A stretch of DNA of 6,172 nucleotides from an uncultured Rhodanobacteraceae bacterium (GTDB lineage Bacteria > Pseudomonadota > Gammaproteobacteria > Xanthomonadales > Rhodanobacteraceae). Where the stretch lies: the NCBI GenBank assembly GCA_937902695.1, contig CALFNI010000437.1, positions 1-6,172 on the forward strand, in the 5' to 3' direction. The translations under genes and the position numbers were made by a program. Positions within the stretch are counted from its first letter, which is position 1. Each line of letters starts with the position of its first letter. The notes beneath the pieces were generated by a model. It saw only the letters and a program-made list of their open reading frames with translations, had not been told where the DNA came from and made no database searches. Positions 4,450 to 6,172 of this stretch are shown piece after piece.

Positions 4450-6172
4450 CTAGAACTTCACGGTGACGCGGCCCCAGTAGTAGCGGCCCATCAGATCGAA
4501 ATCGCTCGGATCGGTGTTCGCATTCAGCGTGTTGTTCGCGAACAGGAGCGGCGGCTGCTTGTCGCCGACGTTGTTGATGCCGATGTCCAAGCGCGTATTC
4601 CACGCATCGAGGTTGTAGCCGAACTGCAGGTCGTTGTAGACCGTCGCGCCGTACTTGATCACGAGCCCGTGGATCGTGCAGTAGTCGCCGTAATAGCATG
4701 TGCCTGCCGGGAACACGTCCTGCGACGGCGCCTGCGAGCCCATCCGGAAGCGGCCGATGTAGCGCATCCGCCACGACGCATCGAACGCGCCGAGCTGCCA
4801 GTTGACCGCGCTCTGCGCGCGCCAGCGCGGAAAGAGACAGACGCCCGCGCCGTTGCCCGGGCACGCCGCGGCGGCGCCGGAGCCGAACGCCATGAAGTGG
4901 CCCGGATAGTGGTAGACGGTGTTCGCGTCGGTGCCGGGCGCCGTGGAGATGTCGTACTTCTGGAGGTAGGTCGCGTTGAGGCCGACGTTGAAGCGGCCGA
5001 ACGAGAACTCGGGCAGGCGATAGTTCAGCGCGAAGTCGACGCCCTTGACGTCGACGCGGCCGAGATTGCCGGTGGGCTGGTTGATGAAGTCGATCTGGCC
5101 CTGGTTCGGCCCCGACGCGAAGCGGTGGATCAGCGGGCAATACGCCGTCTGCCCCGCCGCGCAGAGGTCGATCACGCTCTGCGCGCCGACGTTCGTGATG
5201 TTGTTGTCGAGGTAGAGGCGCCAGTAATCCGCGCTCACCGACAGGCCGTCGATGAAGTGCGGGTCGTACACGATGCCCCAGTCGAACGACTTGCCGAACT
5301 CGGGGCCCAGCGGAAAGCCGGCGAACTTCGAGCCGGACACGATGCCGTTGATCTGCAGCTGCTGCGCGACGTTCTGGTTCACGAAGCTGCCGTCGGTCGG
5401 CACGTTCTCGCAGGCCGGATTCGCCGGGTTGCCGGTGTAGTGATCGCAGGGATCGTGCGAGAGCTTGGGTGCGTTCGTCGCGGCGGCGGCGAAGAGATTG
5501 CCGACCGTCGGCGCGCGGAACACCTCCGAGACCGTGCCGCGCAGCAGGAGGTCTTCGATCGGACGCCACTCCAGCGCGACCTTGCCGTTGTTCGTGCTGC
5601 CGAAGTCGTTGTACTTCGAATAACGGTCGCCGATCGTGAGGTTCAGTGCATGCACGAACGGCACGTCCTTGAGGATCGGCACGAACAGCTCGGCGTAAAC
5701 ATCCTTGACGTTGTAGCCGCCCTGCAATGCCGAGACGCACTGGCTGCCGAGCACGCAGGTGCCGGTCTGCGGATTGATGAGCAGCGACGTATCGCCGTTC
5801 GAGTGCGTGTATTCCTTGCGGTACGAAGCGCCGACGGCGAGCTGCATCGTGCCAGCGGGCAGCTCGAAGAGGCCGCCGTTCGCATCGGCGCGCCAGACCT
5901 TCTCCTGCGTGAAGAAGTTGCTGGATGCCGGCGCGCCGGCCTGCCTCAACACGGCGATCGTGTTCGGATCGTCGAGGTTGAACAGGTTGATCGGCGTGCA
6001 GTTGGCGATCGGCGCGTCCGGCGTGCCGCAATGCACGACGCCGTCGCTGCCGAGGAACGAGGGCCCCGCGGCCTGGTTCACGATGTTGAGATTCGGCAGG
6101 CCGCCGGTTGTCGTCGCGATGCTGACATGGCCGTAGTCCATGCCGACTTCCCAGTTCCACTGCTGGTCGTTC
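4450..6172 (-). CDS. TonB-dependent outer-membrane receptor, C-terminal 573 residues (N-terminus beyond window)
   Basis: The frame is open from the right edge (first full codon Asn at 6171-6169) to TAG at 4452-4450. Family lengths of about 900-1000 residues imply that the signal peptide, TonB box, plug and first barrel strands lie outside; the Met at 6141 is internal, not a start. What remains is barrel: alternating strands such as LNLTIGDRYSKYNDFGS (176-192), the hallmark SEVFRAPTVGNLF (215-227), FDWGIVYDP (296-304), VSADYWRLYLDNNIT (312-326), then LDIGINNVGDKQPP (528-541) and SDFDLMGRYYWGRVTVKF (556-573). The protein ends in aromatic Phe, as barrel assembly requires. The NTDPSDFD and GRYYWGRVTVKF ending is typical of receptors in Xanthomonadales and related groups. 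Twelve cysteines, all in six close pairs, probably brace surface loops. These receptors import siderophores, cobalamin, sugars or peptides using TonB-ExbBD energy; the ligand cannot be assigned. The CpcT-like and amidohydrolase genes follow downstream. Confidence 0.95.
   Translation of the reverse strand, partial: NDQQWNWEVGMDYGHVSIATTTGGLPNLNIVNQAAGPSFLGSDGVVHCGTPDAPIANCTPINLFNLDDPNTIAVLRQAGAPASSNFFTQEKVWRADANGGLFELPAGTMQLAVGASYRKEYTHSNGDTSLLINPQTGTCVLGSQCVSALQGGYNVKDVYAELFVPILKDVPFVHALNLTIGDRYSKYNDFGSTNNGKVALEWRPIEDLLLRGTVSEVFRAPTVGNLFAAAATNAPKLSHDPCDHYTGNPANPACENVPTDGSFVNQNVAQQLQINGIVSGSKFAGFPLGPEFGKSFDWGIVYDPHFIDGLSVSADYWRLYLDNNITNVGAQSVIDLCAAGQTAYCPLIHRFASGPNQGQIDFINQPTGNLGRVDVKGVDFALNYRLPEFSFGRFNVGLNATYLQKYDISTAPGTDANTVYHYPGHFMAFGSGAAAACPGNGAGVCLFPRWRAQSAVNWQLGAFDASWRMRYIGRFRMGSQAPSQDVFPAGTCYYGDYCTIHGLVIKYGATVYNDLQFGYNLDAWNTRLDIGINNVGDKQPPLLFANNTLNANTDPSDFDLMGRYYWGRVTVKF

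Noticed and set aside
4442..6160. A second minus-strand open frame across the TonB receptor
   Set aside because: It is a frame-shifted shadow; the receptor frame carries the FRAP motif, paired cysteines and terminal Phe, while this one is Arg-rich without family features.
1..6172. CRISPR array, tRNA or rRNA gene, insertion sequence or attachment site
   Set aside because: No regularly spaced repeats, cloverleaf elements, transposase-like reading frames or terminal inverted repeats were seen on either strand.

Overview
The window is G+C-rich DNA with strong G/C preference at third codon positions, which leaves long spurious open frames opposite and beside the real genes. The gene content points to a Gram-negative proteobacterium: a TonB-dependent outer-membrane receptor plus four exported proteins with Sec-type signal peptides. 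The receptor's C-terminal style and the IFADPFE-type tail on the kelch protein suggest the Xanthomonadales/Lysobacterales (Lysobacter, Dokdonella or Rhodanobacter relatives). That placement is an inference from remembered family traits, not a search result.

Layout, left to right. (1) 1-442, minus strand: most of an exported cupredoxin-like protein with a Cys-x2-His-x2-Met copper site; its C-terminus runs off the left edge. (2) 443-827: a 385-base divergent intergenic region with a possible -10 box for the cupredoxin, an imperfect 12-base direct repeat and two abutting palindromes. (3) 828-2348, plus strand: a 506-residue secreted kelch-type beta-propeller with a galactose-oxidase-like C-terminal domain. 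By eye it lacks the residues of the copper-radical active site. (4) 2368-3735, minus strand: a 455-residue exported metal-dependent amidohydrolase starting at GTG and ending 19 bases from the convergent kelch gene. (5) 3801-4364, minus strand: a 187-residue exported protein resembling the CpcT/CpeT (DUF1001) family. (6) 4450-6172, minus strand: the C-terminal 573 residues of a TonB-dependent receptor, followed by a strong G+C-rich hairpin.

The receptor, the CpcT-like protein and the amidohydrolase lie in the same orientation in the order of transcription. They could form an uptake and processing locus in which the receptor brings a compound across the outer membrane and two exported proteins bind or hydrolyse it. 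The hairpin after the receptor may separate it from the other two. The substrate cannot be read from the sequence. The cupredoxin and kelch genes are divergent and share one intergenic control region. No RNA gene, CRISPR array, insertion sequence or phage feature was seen.
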